Shown: positions 25,685-34,641, numbered from the stretch's first letter. The stretch: 64,000 nucleotides of DNA from Lyngbya sp. PCC 8106 (GCF_000169095.1 NZ_AAVU01000027.1:1-64000), one strand, 5' to 3'. Translations and numbers: made by a program. Notes: generated from the letters alone by a model not told the origin.

Positions 25685-26329
25685 TTATTCCTGAATTGTC
25701 ATGGCTTGAAGAACTTTAATCAGTTCCTGGGGATGATCAATTAAAGCATCGGGATGATGTCGAGACAAAATTTCCGAGGAGTTAAATCCCCAACTCACCG
25801 CAATGGTTTTAACTTTAGCCTTTTTTGCGGCTTCTATATCTCGGGTTTCATCTCCAATATAAAGAGCTTTTTCGGGGAGTAAGTTTTCTTGTTTAAGGAT
25901 ATTTTTGATATATCTAGACTTTCCAAAAAGAGTAGAGGCGGAATCAACTCGATCAAATAAATGCAGAATTTGATACTTTTGGAAAACTTCAATAACGTTT
26001 TCTCTAGAATTTGAAGTGAGAATATAAAGAGAATATCCTCGATTTTTTAATTCTTCTAGAATTTCTTTGATTTCAGGAAAAAGATGAATATATTGGATAT
26101 CTTTTTGTAGTTCTTTACGAATGCGTCGTAATAAAAAGGGTAATTTAAAGATAGAAATCTTAGAACGTCGAATAATCTCCCAAGCACTTAGATTTTTAAG
26201 TTCTGCAAGATCTTCTGGGCTAGCAGGTGGATATCCAAACTCAACCGAGAGACGATTTGAAATTTGAGCAATCGCGTCAAGTGTATCTGCTAACGTTCCA
26301 TCGAAGTCAAAAATGAGAATATTTTTCAT
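25685..26329 (-). CDS. HAD-family hydrolase (phosphoglycolate-phosphatase-like)
   Basis: I chose the start at 26329 because the HAD motif I begins at once there (MKNILIFDFDGTLADT); the longer frame to 26425 adds 32 residues without family likeness. The 214-aa protein has motif I DFDGT, motif II in YILTSNSR, the motif III Lys in LFGKSRYI and motif IV YIGDETRDIEAAKKA. A helical cap follows motif I. This layout is that of phosphoglycolate phosphatase-like enzymes. Substrate not determined; in a cyanobacterium 2-phosphoglycolate from photorespiration is plausible. It converges with the SWIM gene. Confidence 0.88.
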   Translation of the reverse strand: MKNILIFDFDGTLADTLDAIAQISNRLSVEFGYPPASPEDLAELKNLSAWEIIRRSKISIFKLPFLLRRIRKELQKDIQYIHLFPEIKEILEELKNRGYSLYILTSNSRENVIEVFQKYQILHLFDRVDSASTLFGKSRYIKNILKQENLLPEKALYIGDETRDIEAAKKAKVKTIAVSWGFNSSEILSRHHPDALIDHPQELIKVLQAMTIQE

Positions 26330-26493
26330 AGAATAGAGAAGTGACAAACTATTTTTCAGCGAGCTATACTTTAAGCATAATATGCAATCTCCAAAATCAA
26401 TTACGCCTCCCATTGGGAAGCGCATTGAACAAATGATCGAATCGGGTCATAATTCCGATAGGGTTGAGCAATATTACACGATTTTATGAGTAA

Positions 26494-27261
26494 TCAATCA
26501 ATCAGAATATTTTCGGGTGAGTCATCTTCGCGATGTTGCCAGTTAATATGGGGAATACAATCAAAAGCTTGTTTGAGAGATTCTTCCCAAAGCTGACGAA
26601 CTTTAGCCAGATAGGGATCACCCAACCGCAGACGCAAACGATGTTTGATCGCTAAACTGTCTTTTTCGTACATAATCAGATTGATGGGTGGCCCAACGGA
26701 AATATTCGATTTCATGGTTGAATCAATAGATAGTAAAGCACATTTAGCTGCACTTTCTAAATTGGTGTTGTAACTTAAAGTTCGATCTAAAATCGGCTTA
26801 CCATACTTTGTTTCCCCAATTTGTAGAAACGGAGTATCTGAGGTGGCGTGAATAAAGTTTCCCTGACTATAGATTAAAAATAACTCAGGATTTTGGTTTT
26901 GAATTTGACCGCCTAATAATAGACTGCATTGTGCTTCAATACCATCTTTTTTCAGCCAAACTTCATCATATTCTTGAATTTGTCGCAGTTTTCCTCCAAT
27001 ATAACGAGCGACTTCGTACATACAGGTAATATTGTGCAGATTGGTGTCTTCTTGGACTTTGAGATCTTTTTCGAGTTCACTGACAACCCCTTGAGTTACC
27101 GATAAATTTCCCGCCGAACACAGTAGGATGACTCGTTCTCCGGGGTGAGAAAAATCAAACAGCTTTTGATAGGTTGAAATATAATCAACCCCTGCATTCG
27201 TTCGTGAGTCAGCAGCCATGACGAGGCCATCGTTTGTGATGATACCAAGACAATAGGTCAT
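26494..27261 (-). CDS. anbu: Anbu-type proteasome-related peptidase
   Basis: This 255-aa protein resembles Anbu, the ancestral beta-subunit relative of HslV and the proteasome. I chose the Met at 27261 because the mature Anbu N-terminus MTYCLGI follows at once, placing the predicted nucleophile Thr2 (Thr1 after Met removal). Characteristic are the ADSRTNAG block near residue 20, a Lys in KLFDF and a conserved GKPILDR block near 170. Anbu forms open helical rings. In many bacteria it is next to alpha-E, transglutaminase-like and ATP-grasp genes; none is visible here. A tnpB element lies about 40 bases upstream. Confidence 0.88.
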   Translation of the reverse strand: MTYCLGIITNDGLVMAADSRTNAGVDYISTYQKLFDFSHPGERVILLCSAGNLSVTQGVVSELEKDLKVQEDTNLHNITCMYEVARYIGGKLRQIQEYDEVWLKKDGIEAQCSLLLGGQIQNQNPELFLIYSQGNFIHATSDTPFLQIGETKYGKPILDRTLSYNTNLESAAKCALLSIDSTMKSNISVGPPINLIMYEKDSLAIKHRLRLRLGDPYLAKVRQLWEESLKQAFDCIPHINWQHREDDSPENILID

Positions 27262-27310
27262 ATCATGTTTCGATTTGAGTGATAGGGACAATCTATTTTT
27301 GACACACTCC

Positions 27311-27345
27311 CACCAGTAAACCCTTCGAGTTCTACTGGGGGATTC
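27311..27345 (-). repeat. Right-end hairpin of element A (omega-RNA 3' end)
   Basis: On the minus strand CCCCCAGTA pairs with TACTGGTGGG around a loop that includes CTCGAAGGG. In this family the right-end hairpin is both the transposase recognition site and the end of the guide-RNA scaffold. Confidence 0.6.
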
Positions 27346-27351
27346 TAAATC

Positions 27352-28590
27352 TCACGACTTAGATTTACTGCTTCTACGGCACTTATCTGTTCGCTTTCGC
27401 TCACCCGACAGTACGCCTACACAGTCAATTTCTTGAACCACGATCTGCCCAACCGCAGCAATACCCCGATTACAAATCACTTGTGCTGCTGCAACATCAC
27501 GATTACATTCGTAGTTGCATGACCGACATTTATGTGTACGCTCGGACAGGTCTTTTTTTCCTGTATGCGCCCCACAGTTCGGACAAATTTGACTCGTATA
27601 TCTGTAGTCAACCTTATCAAAATAAACCCCCCGCTTCCAGCACACCCAAGCCAATATATTGAAGAACTGACCGAACCCTGCATCTAAAGTAAGATCACCT
27701 AACATTCCTTTTGCCCAGGCTCTAAAATCTAAGTCCTCAACAAATATCATTCCCGCTTGGTCGCATAAATGATGAGCTAATTTAAAGTGAAAGTCTTTTC
27801 GGGTGTCTGATATCTTTTGATGAAGTCTTGAAGACTTCTGATTGAGTTTATGTCGATTAGCTGAACTGGATGTTTTTAACTTAAGTCTACGTTGTAGCAA
27901 TTTCAGCTTACTATGTAGTTTATTCAAAAACTTCGGTCGTTCAATTAATTCACCATCAGAGGTTGCTAAGAACTTTTCAAGCCCAATGTCAATTCCTAGC
28001 GGATGCCCGGAAGCTGGAGTATCTGGAATGCTTACAGGGCTTTGTAAAGATAGCATTGCAAAATACCCGCTAGCTTTTCTCACAACCCTTACTTGTTTCA
28101 GTTTAAATCCTTCTGGAATTGGGCGAGATAATCTCATCTTCACCCACCCGATTTGAGGAAGTTTTATCCAGTTGTTTGAAACTGGATTGCTCTTAAACTG
28201 AGGGAACACAAAAGACCGCATTCGATACTTGTTTTTGAAGCGAGGAAAACCATAACCTTGCTCTTTCATGTTGTTAAATGCTCTTTCTAACGTTTTGAGA
28301 ACTTGTTGCAAAACTTGAGCGTTTATTTTTTTGAGTTCAGGGTTAGTTTTCTTCGCTTTTGTCAAGCTAGCAGCTTGTATGTTGTAGTTGGGATATGGCG
28401 CATCTGCTGAAATGATATATTCTTGCTGCAACGAACAAGAATTAACCGCACACTTTCTACTATTTATCCAGTCTTTTCTCTCTCGTAGTGCGTAATTCCA
28501 CACCTTTCTACAGACCACCAACATTTCTTCAATGGTGGCAATCTGTTCTTGAGAAGGAATCAACTTAAATTCGTAGGTTAGTGTTAACAT
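27352..28590 (-). CDS. tnpB: TnpB RNA-guided nuclease (element A)
   Basis: I chose the start at 28590, where the family N-terminus begins (MLTLTYEFKLIPS); the longer frame adds 28 residues. The 412-aa protein shows the RuvC acids in GIDIGLEKF (Asp), IFVEDLDF (Glu) and CNRDVAAAQ (Asp), and the four-Cys zinc ribbon CPNCG...CRSCNYEC between the last two. The reading frame is complete, so the nuclease is probably active. TnpB proteins cut DNA guided by an RNA transcribed from the right end of the element; the right end and its hairpin are visible directly behind the stop. The guide would be the DNA flanking the right end, at about 27297 and below, inside the leader of anbu. Confidence 0.93.
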   Translation of the reverse strand: MLTLTYEFKLIPSQEQIATIEEMLVVCRKVWNYALRERKDWINSRKCAVNSCSLQQEYIISADAPYPNYNIQAASLTKAKKTNPELKKINAQVLQQVLKTLERAFNNMKEQGYGFPRFKNKYRMRSFVFPQFKSNPVSNNWIKLPQIGWVKMRLSRPIPEGFKLKQVRVVRKASGYFAMLSLQSPVSIPDTPASGHPLGIDIGLEKFLATSDGELIERPKFLNKLHSKLKLLQRRLKLKTSSSANRHKLNQKSSRLHQKISDTRKDFHFKLAHHLCDQAGMIFVEDLDFRAWAKGMLGDLTLDAGFGQFFNILAWVCWKRGVYFDKVDYRYTSQICPNCGAHTGKKDLSERTHKCRSCNYECNRDVAAAQVICNRGIAAVGQIVVQEIDCVGVLSGERKRTDKCRRSSKSKS

Positions 28591-28725
28591 TCTAAAAATA
28601 TAACACAGTTCTATCTGGATTTTGTACTCGGCTAGAATTGCATCTGAAGAGGGTTGCTGTTGGTCGCAATTCATCTCGCCGTTAAGTCTTCGACTCTAAC
28701 GGGAGTCAAGATTGCTCCATTCTTA

Positions 28726-29214
28726 GATAGCAAGGCAAAAGTCGTGAGGTCAGAAATCACAACTCTGAAGTCTCAAAGCAAGAGGCAACCATTTTTCTGA
28801 TCACCTGATGTCCCCAACTCCCCATCCATCCCATTGGGGTCGAAGGAATAAACTTTAGAAAAATTTAAGTAATTTTGTCTAACTTGATGCAATTGTGAAG
28901 TTGATTTACAGGTAATGTCTACAGGTTAAGTTTGAACCTCGGGCCGACTCCACCTTAGGGGGGATAGTCATAAGTTCTAAGAAATGTTAAAATTCTTAAC
29001 ATCTAAGTATTGAGTAATGTTAACGTCCTCATTCCAAGCCAAAAGTCAGACAGGTTCGGTACACGCTCAGTCAGAAGTTAGTGTTCGCTGAGTCCAACTC
29101 GGCAGACTAGCCCAACTGAAAGCGCAAAGGCAAACCTACTTTTTTAGCTAGATTCTTGGAGGGGGTTAACTTTTAAACCACTAGAGCATTGAGGTATCCA
29201 GCGGGAGATGAGCC
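28726..29214. other. Intergenic region upstream of the sigma factor gene
   Basis: About 490 bases outside element A and before the sigma factor gene. Composition is ordinary; several TTAA/TAAC-rich stretches could be promoter parts but no clear pair stands out. No repeat or RNA gene seen. Confidence 0.35.
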
Positions 29215-30174
29215 ATGAGAATTGCTAAACCCACAGATACAGATTCGGTCCGCACTTACCTGCGAGAAATTGGTCGTGTTCCCCTACTAACCCATGAGCA
29301 AGAGATTCTCTACGGTAAACAGGTGCAACAGAGCGCAATTCTGCAAGAAGGGAAAGAGAAACTAGCAAAACGGCTAGGGCGTGAACCCAGTTATGCAGAA
29401 TGGGCAGAAAATGCAGGCGTATCTTTAAAAGAGTTAAAACAAGCTCTCGAAGATGGCCAAACTGCCAAGCGTAAGATGGTCGAAGCGAATCTGCGATTAG
29501 TCGTATCTGTGGCTAAAAAATATATCAAGCGTAATGTCGATCTTTTGGACTTAATCCAAGAAGGCACAATTGGGATGCAGCGGGGAGTCGAAAAATTCGA
29601 TCCCACAAAAGGTTATCGCTTCTCAACTTATGCTTATTGGTGGATTCGTCAGGCAATCACTCGTGCGATCGCCGAAAAAGGTCGAACCATTCGTTTGCCT
29701 ATCCACATCACCGAAAAACTGAACAAAATCAAGAAAGCGCAACGTTCCCTAGCTCAAGATCTAGGACGAGCCGCAACCATTGCTGAACTCGCCGACGAAT
29801 TGGATCTCAATCCCAAGCAAATTCGTGAATATCTCGAACGAGCTAGACTGCCTTTGTCTCTTGATTTGCGGGTGGGAGACAACCAAGATACGGAGTTAGG
29901 AGATCTCTTAGAAGATGACGGTGCTTCTCCAGAAGATTATGCCTTGCAGTCTTCTATGCGTTCCGACTTGGAAGTATTAATGGCCGATCTCACCGATCAA
30001 CAGCGTCAGGTTTTAGCCTTAAGATTTGGTTTAGAGAACGGACAAACCATGACTCTAGCAAAAATCGGCGATCGCCTGAATATTAGTCGTGAGCGAGTTC
30101 GACAAATTGAGCGGGAAGCTCTCACCAAACTGCGTAAACGCAAACAGGATATGGGAGACTATCTCGCGAGCTAA
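29215..30174 (+). CDS. RNA polymerase sigma factor, group 2 (SigA-like)
   Basis: This 319-aa sigma-70 factor begins with the cyanobacterial block SVRTYLREIGRVPLLTHEQE (region 1.2), then region 2 with KFDPTKGYRFSTYAYWWIRQ (core binding, -10 recognition and melting), region 3, and region 4 with LNISRERVRQIEREALTKLR (-35 recognition helix-turn-helix). Group 1 SigA is about 380-400 aa with a longer N-terminus; the shorter form here suits a nonessential group 2 factor such as SigB, SigC, SigD or SigE, which adjust transcription in light, nutrient or stress shifts. I cannot choose among these. No anti-sigma gene is adjacent. Confidence 0.93.
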   Translation: MRIAKPTDTDSVRTYLREIGRVPLLTHEQEILYGKQVQQSAILQEGKEKLAKRLGREPSYAEWAENAGVSLKELKQALEDGQTAKRKMVEANLRLVVSVAKKYIKRNVDLLDLIQEGTIGMQRGVEKFDPTKGYRFSTYAYWWIRQAITRAIAEKGRTIRLPIHITEKLNKIKKAQRSLAQDLGRAATIAELADELDLNPKQIREYLERARLPLSLDLRVGDNQDTELGDLLEDDGASPEDYALQSSMRSDLEVLMADLTDQQRQVLALRFGLENGQTMTLAKIGDRLNISRERVRQIEREALTKLRKRKQDMGDYLAS

Positions 30175-30545
30175 AAGAACCTGCAAAACAATCAGCAATC
30201 ATTTTTTAACTAAATTTTGCAAGAAGTCCCACACCAAAAGCGCAAGCGTTGGTGATCGGTAGTTCACTTCATTCATATATTTAGAGTTCGGAGTCTTCAG
30301 TTGACCGTGAGGATAGAAGAATAGAGCGTGATCCAAGTCAAACGGCTTCAGAGGGCGCTTTACTCAACTTCCGGGTTGTCAACTTGAGGCTCCGAATTCA
30401 ATTAAGTTCGGTTGTACCAACTTGTTCACAAAGTGATCCTGCTAAATTAAAGTATGTGGAGAAAGAGACAACAGCTAACGATTCCCAACTTATTATCTAT
30501 AAATAGCTTCATCAATTGGAATTCTTGTAGAGCGGAGGTAAACAG
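30175..30545. other. Intergenic region
   Basis: About 370 bases between the sigma factor and the DUF760 gene, on the same strand. No tRNA, repeat or clear promoter was seen; a ribosome-binding-like AGCGGAGG lies at about 30531-30538 before the GTG start of the next gene. Confidence 0.35.
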
Positions 30546-30890
30546 GTGAACAATGAAGCCAATCACAACTCAAGATTTTTTGACGAAGGAGAAGGAGGCG
30601 AAGGAAATAACTTGCTCTGGCAATACGTGCAAGCAATGAGTCCCGATATCATTTCTCAATTGTCTAAACCCGGTTCCTCTGATGTTTTTCAAGTGATGGA
30701 ACGAAATATTATCGGCTTGTTAGGCAATTTGCCATCCGAACATTTTGGGATGAGTATCACAACCAATCGCGAACATTTGGGTCGGTTGTTAGCTTCAGCG
30801 ATGATTAGCGGTTATTTCCTGCGAAACGCTGAACAACGGATGGCGTTTGAACAGTCGGTGCAGGCGACAGACAAACATCGAGACCGTTAA
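30546..30890 (+). CDS. DUF760 family protein
   Basis: The start is GTG (preceded by AGCGGAGG at suitable spacing). The 114-aa protein matches the cyanobacterial and plastid DUF760 family: a helical soluble domain with NNLLWQYVQAMSP near residue 20 and the block EHFGMSITTNREHLGRLLASAMI near residues 65-87. Function of the family is not settled, although plastid members are known. No partner gene is obvious; the broken mutY starts 36 bases downstream. Confidence 0.85.
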   Translation: MNNEANHNSRFFDEGEGGEGNNLLWQYVQAMSPDIISQLSKPGSSDVFQVMERNIIGLLGNLPSEHFGMSITTNREHLGRLLASAMISGYFLRNAEQRMAFEQSVQATDKHRDR

Positions 30891-31081
30891 TCATTGTGCA
30901 GTAATCTCGTCTTTTCAGTAACTCGCTTGAATATTAGTTTATCCTCGGCAGACATTGATCAGTTGCGGCGATCGCTTTTAACTTGGTATAGCCGTGAAGG
31001 TCGAACGCTACCAGCAGCCAAATCTCCGCGATCCTGATTCGATTTGGATCGCAGAAATTATGCTGCAACAAACCCAAGTCA

Positions 31082-31136
31082 CAGATTACTCCGCCGTACA
31101 ACGACGGAGCCTGCTGTGACCGTTGGTCAAAACGGT
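31082..31136 (+). repeat. Palindrome relic inserted in mutY
   Basis: CTCCGCCGT and ACGACGGAG (31089-31097 and 31101-31109) form a hairpin that resembles the right-end hairpin of element B (CTCCGTTGT/ACGACGGAG). A second perfect inverted repeat, ACCGTT and AACGGT, spans about 31119-31136. MutY homologues lack this stretch, which sits between LQQTQV and TVIPYY. It looks like the footprint of an earlier IS200/IS605 event. Confidence 0.55.
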
Positions 31137-31399
31137 TATACCCTATTATGAACGCTGGCTGAGTCAATTTCCAACAGTTGCAACTTTAGCGATCGCTGAT
31201 TTGCAACAGGTTCTCAAAGCATGGCAAGGTTTGGGATATTATGCTCGGGCGAGAAATCTGCATAAAGCGGCTCAAATTGTTGTTGAAGAATATCAGGGCG
31301 TTTTCCCCAAACAATTAGAAGCGGTGTTACAGTTACCGGGAATTGGTCGAACAACGGCAGGAGAAATTCTGAGTGCGGCTTTTAATTTACCAAAAAAAG

Positions 31400-32736
31400 C
31401 GGGTCAAAAGCCCCGTCGTTCACGACGGATTATGTTTGTGCTACGATGGCTTATCGTCAGCGACGACGACAAATTATGCTCGTATATGAAATGAAGCTGC
31501 AAGGAACATATTGCCAGTACCGAAGCTTGGATGAAGCCATTCGGACAGGTCGATTTGTTCGCAACAGCGTCATCAGGGCATGGTTAGACGGTCAAGTTAA
31601 AAGTCGCAACGATGCCTACAAGCACTGCAAACTGTTGTCAGACAACCCAGAGTTTCCTTGGGCATCAAGGTTAAACTCAATGGCACGACAAGCACACGCA
31701 GAAAGAGCTTGGGCATCAATTGAAAGGTTTTATCGGAATTGCAAGCAGAAAATACCAGGCTCCAAAGGATTCCCAAAGTTTAAAAAGTATCAAGTCAGAG
31801 CGTCTGTTGAATACAAAACATCGGGCGGTCAACTTTCAGAGGACAGACGTTATTTAACGTTTACTGACAAGTTTCAAACGGGTACATTTAAGCTTTGGGG
31901 AAGCCGAAACCTACACTTTTATCAACTCGAACAAATCAAACGAGTGAGGGTAATTAGAAGACATGACGGGTATTATGCTCAATTTCTGATAGACCATGAA
32001 CGAGAGGAGAAAAAAGAACTAACAGGAAAACAAACAGGATTAGATGTAGGTTTAAACTATTTCTACACAGATTGTTCTGGCAATCAAATAGACAATCCTC
32101 GGTTTTTGAGAAAGGATGAACGCAAGCTTAAAAAGCTGCAACGTCGATTATCTCGAACTAAAAAAGGAAGTCAAAACCGCAAAAAAGCCAGGAATCGGTT
32201 AGGTAGAGCGCATCTCAAGGTTTCACGCAGACGCCAGAATCGGGCTTGCAAACTAGCCCAACACGTCATCGGGTCTAACGACTTGGTAGCGATTGAAAAC
32301 CTACGGATTCGCAACATGGTTAAAAACCATCATCTAGCCAAATCAATTAGCGATGCAGCTTGGTACAGATTTCGAGAATGGTTAGAGTATATGGCGCGGG
32401 TTTATGGGGTTCCAGTTATTGCTGTTGAACCCGCATATACTTCTCAAAACTGTTCAAATTGTGGCGAGAAAGTTGTAAAAACTCTTGCCACACGGACTCA
32501 CAAATGTCCTCACTGTGGGTATATTGCTGACCGGGATAAAAATGCCGCCAGAAACATACTGAAATCTGCATTAAAACAACTATCAAATACCGTCGGGCAG
32601 ACGGAAATTAACGCCTCTAGAGAGAATGCCCTCTGCTCTGTTGGGGAAACTCAACCTAGTAAGTCAGCTCGTGGAAAGAGGAAGCCCAGACAGTGATGTT
32701 TGGAATCTCCGTTGTTTACGACGGAGAGGATGTCAA
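31400..32736 (+). mobile_element. IS200/IS605-type element B (tnpB only) inside mutY
   Basis: The left end carries AAGCCCCGTCGT and ACGACGG (stem CCGTCGT/ACGACGG at 31413-31428). The right end carries GGAATCTCCGTTGT and ACGACGGAG (hairpin 32707-32726), then GGATGTCAAC. The MutY frame resumes with ILDGNV immediately beyond. There is no tnpA. Boundaries are good to about 10 bases. Confidence 0.75.
31476..32696 (+). CDS. tnpB: TnpB RNA-guided nuclease (element B)
   Basis: Start chosen at 31476 (MLVYEMKLQGTYCQYRSLDE), the family-like N-terminus; the frame to 31446 adds ten residues from the element end. The 406-aa protein has RuvC acids in TGLDVGLNYF (Asp), LVAIENLRI (Glu) and ADRDKNAARN (Asp), with zinc ribbon CSNCG...CPHCG. 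It is of a different subfamily from elements A and C (different N-terminus, spacing and C-terminal tail). The frame is intact and likely active. Its guide RNA would cover the 3' end of the gene and the right-end hairpin, with the guide taken from mutY sequence beyond 32736. Confidence 0.93.
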   Translation: MLVYEMKLQGTYCQYRSLDEAIRTGRFVRNSVIRAWLDGQVKSRNDAYKHCKLLSDNPEFPWASRLNSMARQAHAERAWASIERFYRNCKQKIPGSKGFPKFKKYQVRASVEYKTSGGQLSEDRRYLTFTDKFQTGTFKLWGSRNLHFYQLEQIKRVRVIRRHDGYYAQFLIDHEREEKKELTGKQTGLDVGLNYFYTDCSGNQIDNPRFLRKDERKLKKLQRRLSRTKKGSQNRKKARNRLGRAHLKVSRRRQNRACKLAQHVIGSNDLVAIENLRIRNMVKNHHLAKSISDAAWYRFREWLEYMARVYGVPVIAVEPAYTSQNCSNCGEKVVKTLATRTHKCPHCGYIADRDKNAARNILKSALKQLSNTVGQTEINASRENALCSVGETQPSKSARGKRKPRQ

Positions 32737-32992
32737 CCATCTCCATTTTAGACGGTAATGTTAAACGAGTGTTAGCTCGACTCACCGCTTTAAAAATTCC
32801 CCCTGCCAAAGCGATCAAAGACCTATGGCAACTCTCAGATCCCTTACTTGATTCGAGCAATCCCCAAGCATTTAACTAAGCCTTAATGGATTTAGGCGCA
32901 ACGGTTTGTTTACCCAAAACCCCAAACTGTTCCGAATGTCCGTGGAAAACTGACTTCTTGCTCATTTATCTAACCTACAACTCCAAATTCCC

Positions 32993-33412
32993 ATGCGTGA
33001 AGCCACTTCTCCCCTCCCCCATAAAATCATCGGTGTTGCTGTTATCTGGAACGAACAAGGAGAGATTTTGATTGACAAACGACCGGAAAAAGGCTTACTG
33101 GGAGGATTATGGGAATTTCCCGGTGGAAAACTCGAAGCCTCGGAAACGCTCCAAGATTGTATTCGGCGAGAAATTCGTGAAGAATTAGCCATTGAAGTCG
33201 AAGTCGGATCACACTTGATCACCCTCGAACACGCCTACACTCATTTTCGCGTTACCCTCAATGTTTATCATTGTCGTCATCTTAGTGGAGAACCTCAACC
33301 CCTAGAATGCGACGAAATTCGCTGGGTAACGTTAGATGAAATTGAACAATTTCCCTTTCCCAAGGCGAATGAAAAAATTATTGCAGCTTTGAAAAAAACT
33401 AGAAAATCTTAA
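32993..33412 (+). CDS. NUDIX (MutT-like) domain left from mutY, possibly free-standing
   Basis: In intact MutY this is the C-terminal domain that recognises 8-oxoguanine. Here it opens with an in-frame ATG and reads through 139 codons without lesions: IIGVAVIWNEQGEILIDKRP, then a complete NUDIX box beginning GGKLEASETLQDCIRREIRE and continuing EELAIEV. MutY C-terminal domains usually lack the catalytic box, but here the acidic residues are present, so a hydrolase could survive. Translation of the free domain is inferred. It ends about 45 bases before sasA, convergent. Confidence 0.6.
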   Translation: MREATSPLPHKIIGVAVIWNEQGEILIDKRPEKGLLGGLWEFPGGKLEASETLQDCIRREIREELAIEVEVGSHLITLEHAYTHFRVTLNVYHCRHLSGEPQPLECDEIRWVTLDEIEQFPFPKANEKIIAALKKTRKS

Positions 33413-33456
33413 AAACAAGAACGGGGCAACAAACAAACTCTTGAACAATTTTTCCT

Positions 33457-34641
33457 CTAAAAGTGAAAAACGGGTAGCGTAAAATGGAAGCAACTCCCTT
33501 GATTGAGAGAGGAGTCTACCCAAATTTGACCATAGTGGGCGCGGATAATGCGTTTACACAACGATAAACCAATTCCATAGCCATCGTGAGACTCATCTCG
33601 TTCGAGTCTAAACCGATCTTGAAAAATGCGATCGCGATTTTCTTCGGGAATACCCGGCCCACTGTCACAAATACTGACTTGTATTTTTTGAGTGGTACGA
33701 TGCAAAATTGACACTTGCAGAGTTCCGCCTCTGGGAGTGTATTTGAGTGCATTATCCAAGAGATTGACAATCACCTGACGAATGCGTTCAGGATCGGCAT
33801 AGACGAGAGGAATATCGTTGGGAATATCGGTTTTGAGTTGCAGAGATTTTCCTTGCAACTGAACGCTAAACTCACTTAGAACTTCCTGACAGAAATGAGC
33901 TAGATCCAGTTGAATCGGTTGAATCAGCAATTTTGAGCTAGGGCCTGTTGCTGTCTGCAAGATGTCTGTGATCATCCGATTGATGGTTCGGATCTGGTTA
34001 CGGGCTTGTTGAACTAAGCGTTCTTTAAACGCCTGAGTGATCTGAGGAGACTCTTTTTCTTGGCGAGGATTTTGAGTCGATGCCAGTAGAGTTTCCAAAG
34101 CTAAGGATGCTGCGGTTAAAGGACTACGCAGATCATGAGCCAGAATTTCAATAATCCGATCTTTGAAACTGAGTTGCTGTAAAAGTTGCTCTTTTTCTTG
34201 TTTTAGGCGGAAGACTTCATCACTGAGTTTGATCAGTTCAGCGACATAAGCGACTGATGTGACAGAGTTAGCTGTCTTCGGGCTTTTGGAGGCTTTTGGG
34301 AGGGATTTTTGATCCAGACAACAACATTCCTCTAAAGCCCGTTGCCAACGGGGCCACCAATGTTCGAGTTGAGCCACCAGATCGCTACCTGCAAGGATAT
34401 GGCGAGGTTCAGGAAAGATTTTGACTAGGGCAGGTGTTGCCACCAGTTTAAAATATTCCGCCAGATAAGGCTGTTGGCCGACATCAATAACTTGTAGTTC
34501 ATAAGCCTCCTCACAATTTAATTTTTCTAGAAATTGGCGAATCTCACCGATCTGTTCCTTAGAACTAGGACGCTGGTCGGCGAACAGTAGAAGCTGTAGA
34601 CACGCTTCCGGATTGGTCGATTTTTCTGGAAATACCTGCAT
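33457..34641 (-). CDS. sasA: Clock-associated histidine kinase SasA
   Basis: Start at 34641 is chosen since 13 residues precede CLQLLLFADQRPSS, as in known SasA; an ATG at 34707 would add 22 residues. The 394-aa protein has an N-terminal KaiB-like thioredoxin-fold domain (about 1-100, with LLLFADQRP and VATPALVKIFPEP) that binds KaiC, a coiled linker, and a HATPase kinase: H-box EILAHDLRSPLTAA near residue 165, N-box VNLLDNALKYTP, G1 DSGPGIP and G2 GYGIGLSLCKRI. SasA reads the KaiC clock and phosphorylates RpaA, controlling global circadian transcription. Ends convergent with the mutY relic. Confidence 0.93.
   Translation of the reverse strand: MQVFPEKSTNPEACLQLLLFADQRPSSKEQIGEIRQFLEKLNCEEAYELQVIDVGQQPYLAEYFKLVATPALVKIFPEPRHILAGSDLVAQLEHWWPRWQRALEECCCLDQKSLPKASKSPKTANSVTSVAYVAELIKLSDEVFRLKQEKEQLLQQLSFKDRIIEILAHDLRSPLTAASLALETLLASTQNPRQEKESPQITQAFKERLVQQARNQIRTINRMITDILQTATGPSSKLLIQPIQLDLAHFCQEVLSEFSVQLQGKSLQLKTDIPNDIPLVYADPERIRQVIVNLLDNALKYTPRGGTLQVSILHRTTQKIQVSICDSGPGIPEENRDRIFQDRFRLERDESHDGYGIGLSLCKRIIRAHYGQIWVDSSLNQGSCFHFTLPVFHF

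Larger units (their letters stand above)
27298..28725 (-). mobile_element. IS200/IS605-type element A (tnpB only)
   Basis: The element contains one intact tnpB gene and no tnpA. At the right end, on the minus strand, a hairpin formed by CCCCCAGTA and TACTGGTGGG (27311-27345) is followed by AGTGTGTCAA at 27298-27307. At the left end a palindrome CCGTTA...TAACGG spans 28679-28702. Boundaries are approximate, about 20 bases either way. It lies just upstream of anbu. Confidence 0.65.
30927..33412 (+). pseudogene. mutY: Decayed mutY (adenine DNA glycosylase) interrupted by element B
   Basis: Pieces of MutY occur in order on the plus strand: LNISLSSADIDQLRRSLLTW (30927 on), NLRDPDSIWIAEIMLQQTQV (about 31024-31080), TVIPYYERW...GLGYYARARNLHKAA...PGIGRTTAGEI (31130-31396), ILDGNVKRVLARLTALKIPP (about 32745-32810), MDLGATVCLPKTPNCSECPW (32887-32946) and the C-terminal NUDIX domain (32993-33412). 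Lesions seen: a frame change near 31018, a palindromic insertion near 31082-31128, the tnpB element at 31400-32736, a Gln-to-stop change (TAA) at about 32877, and another frame change near 32955. The Fe-S cysteines are partly retained. MutY activity is therefore lost from this locus. Confidence 0.88.
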
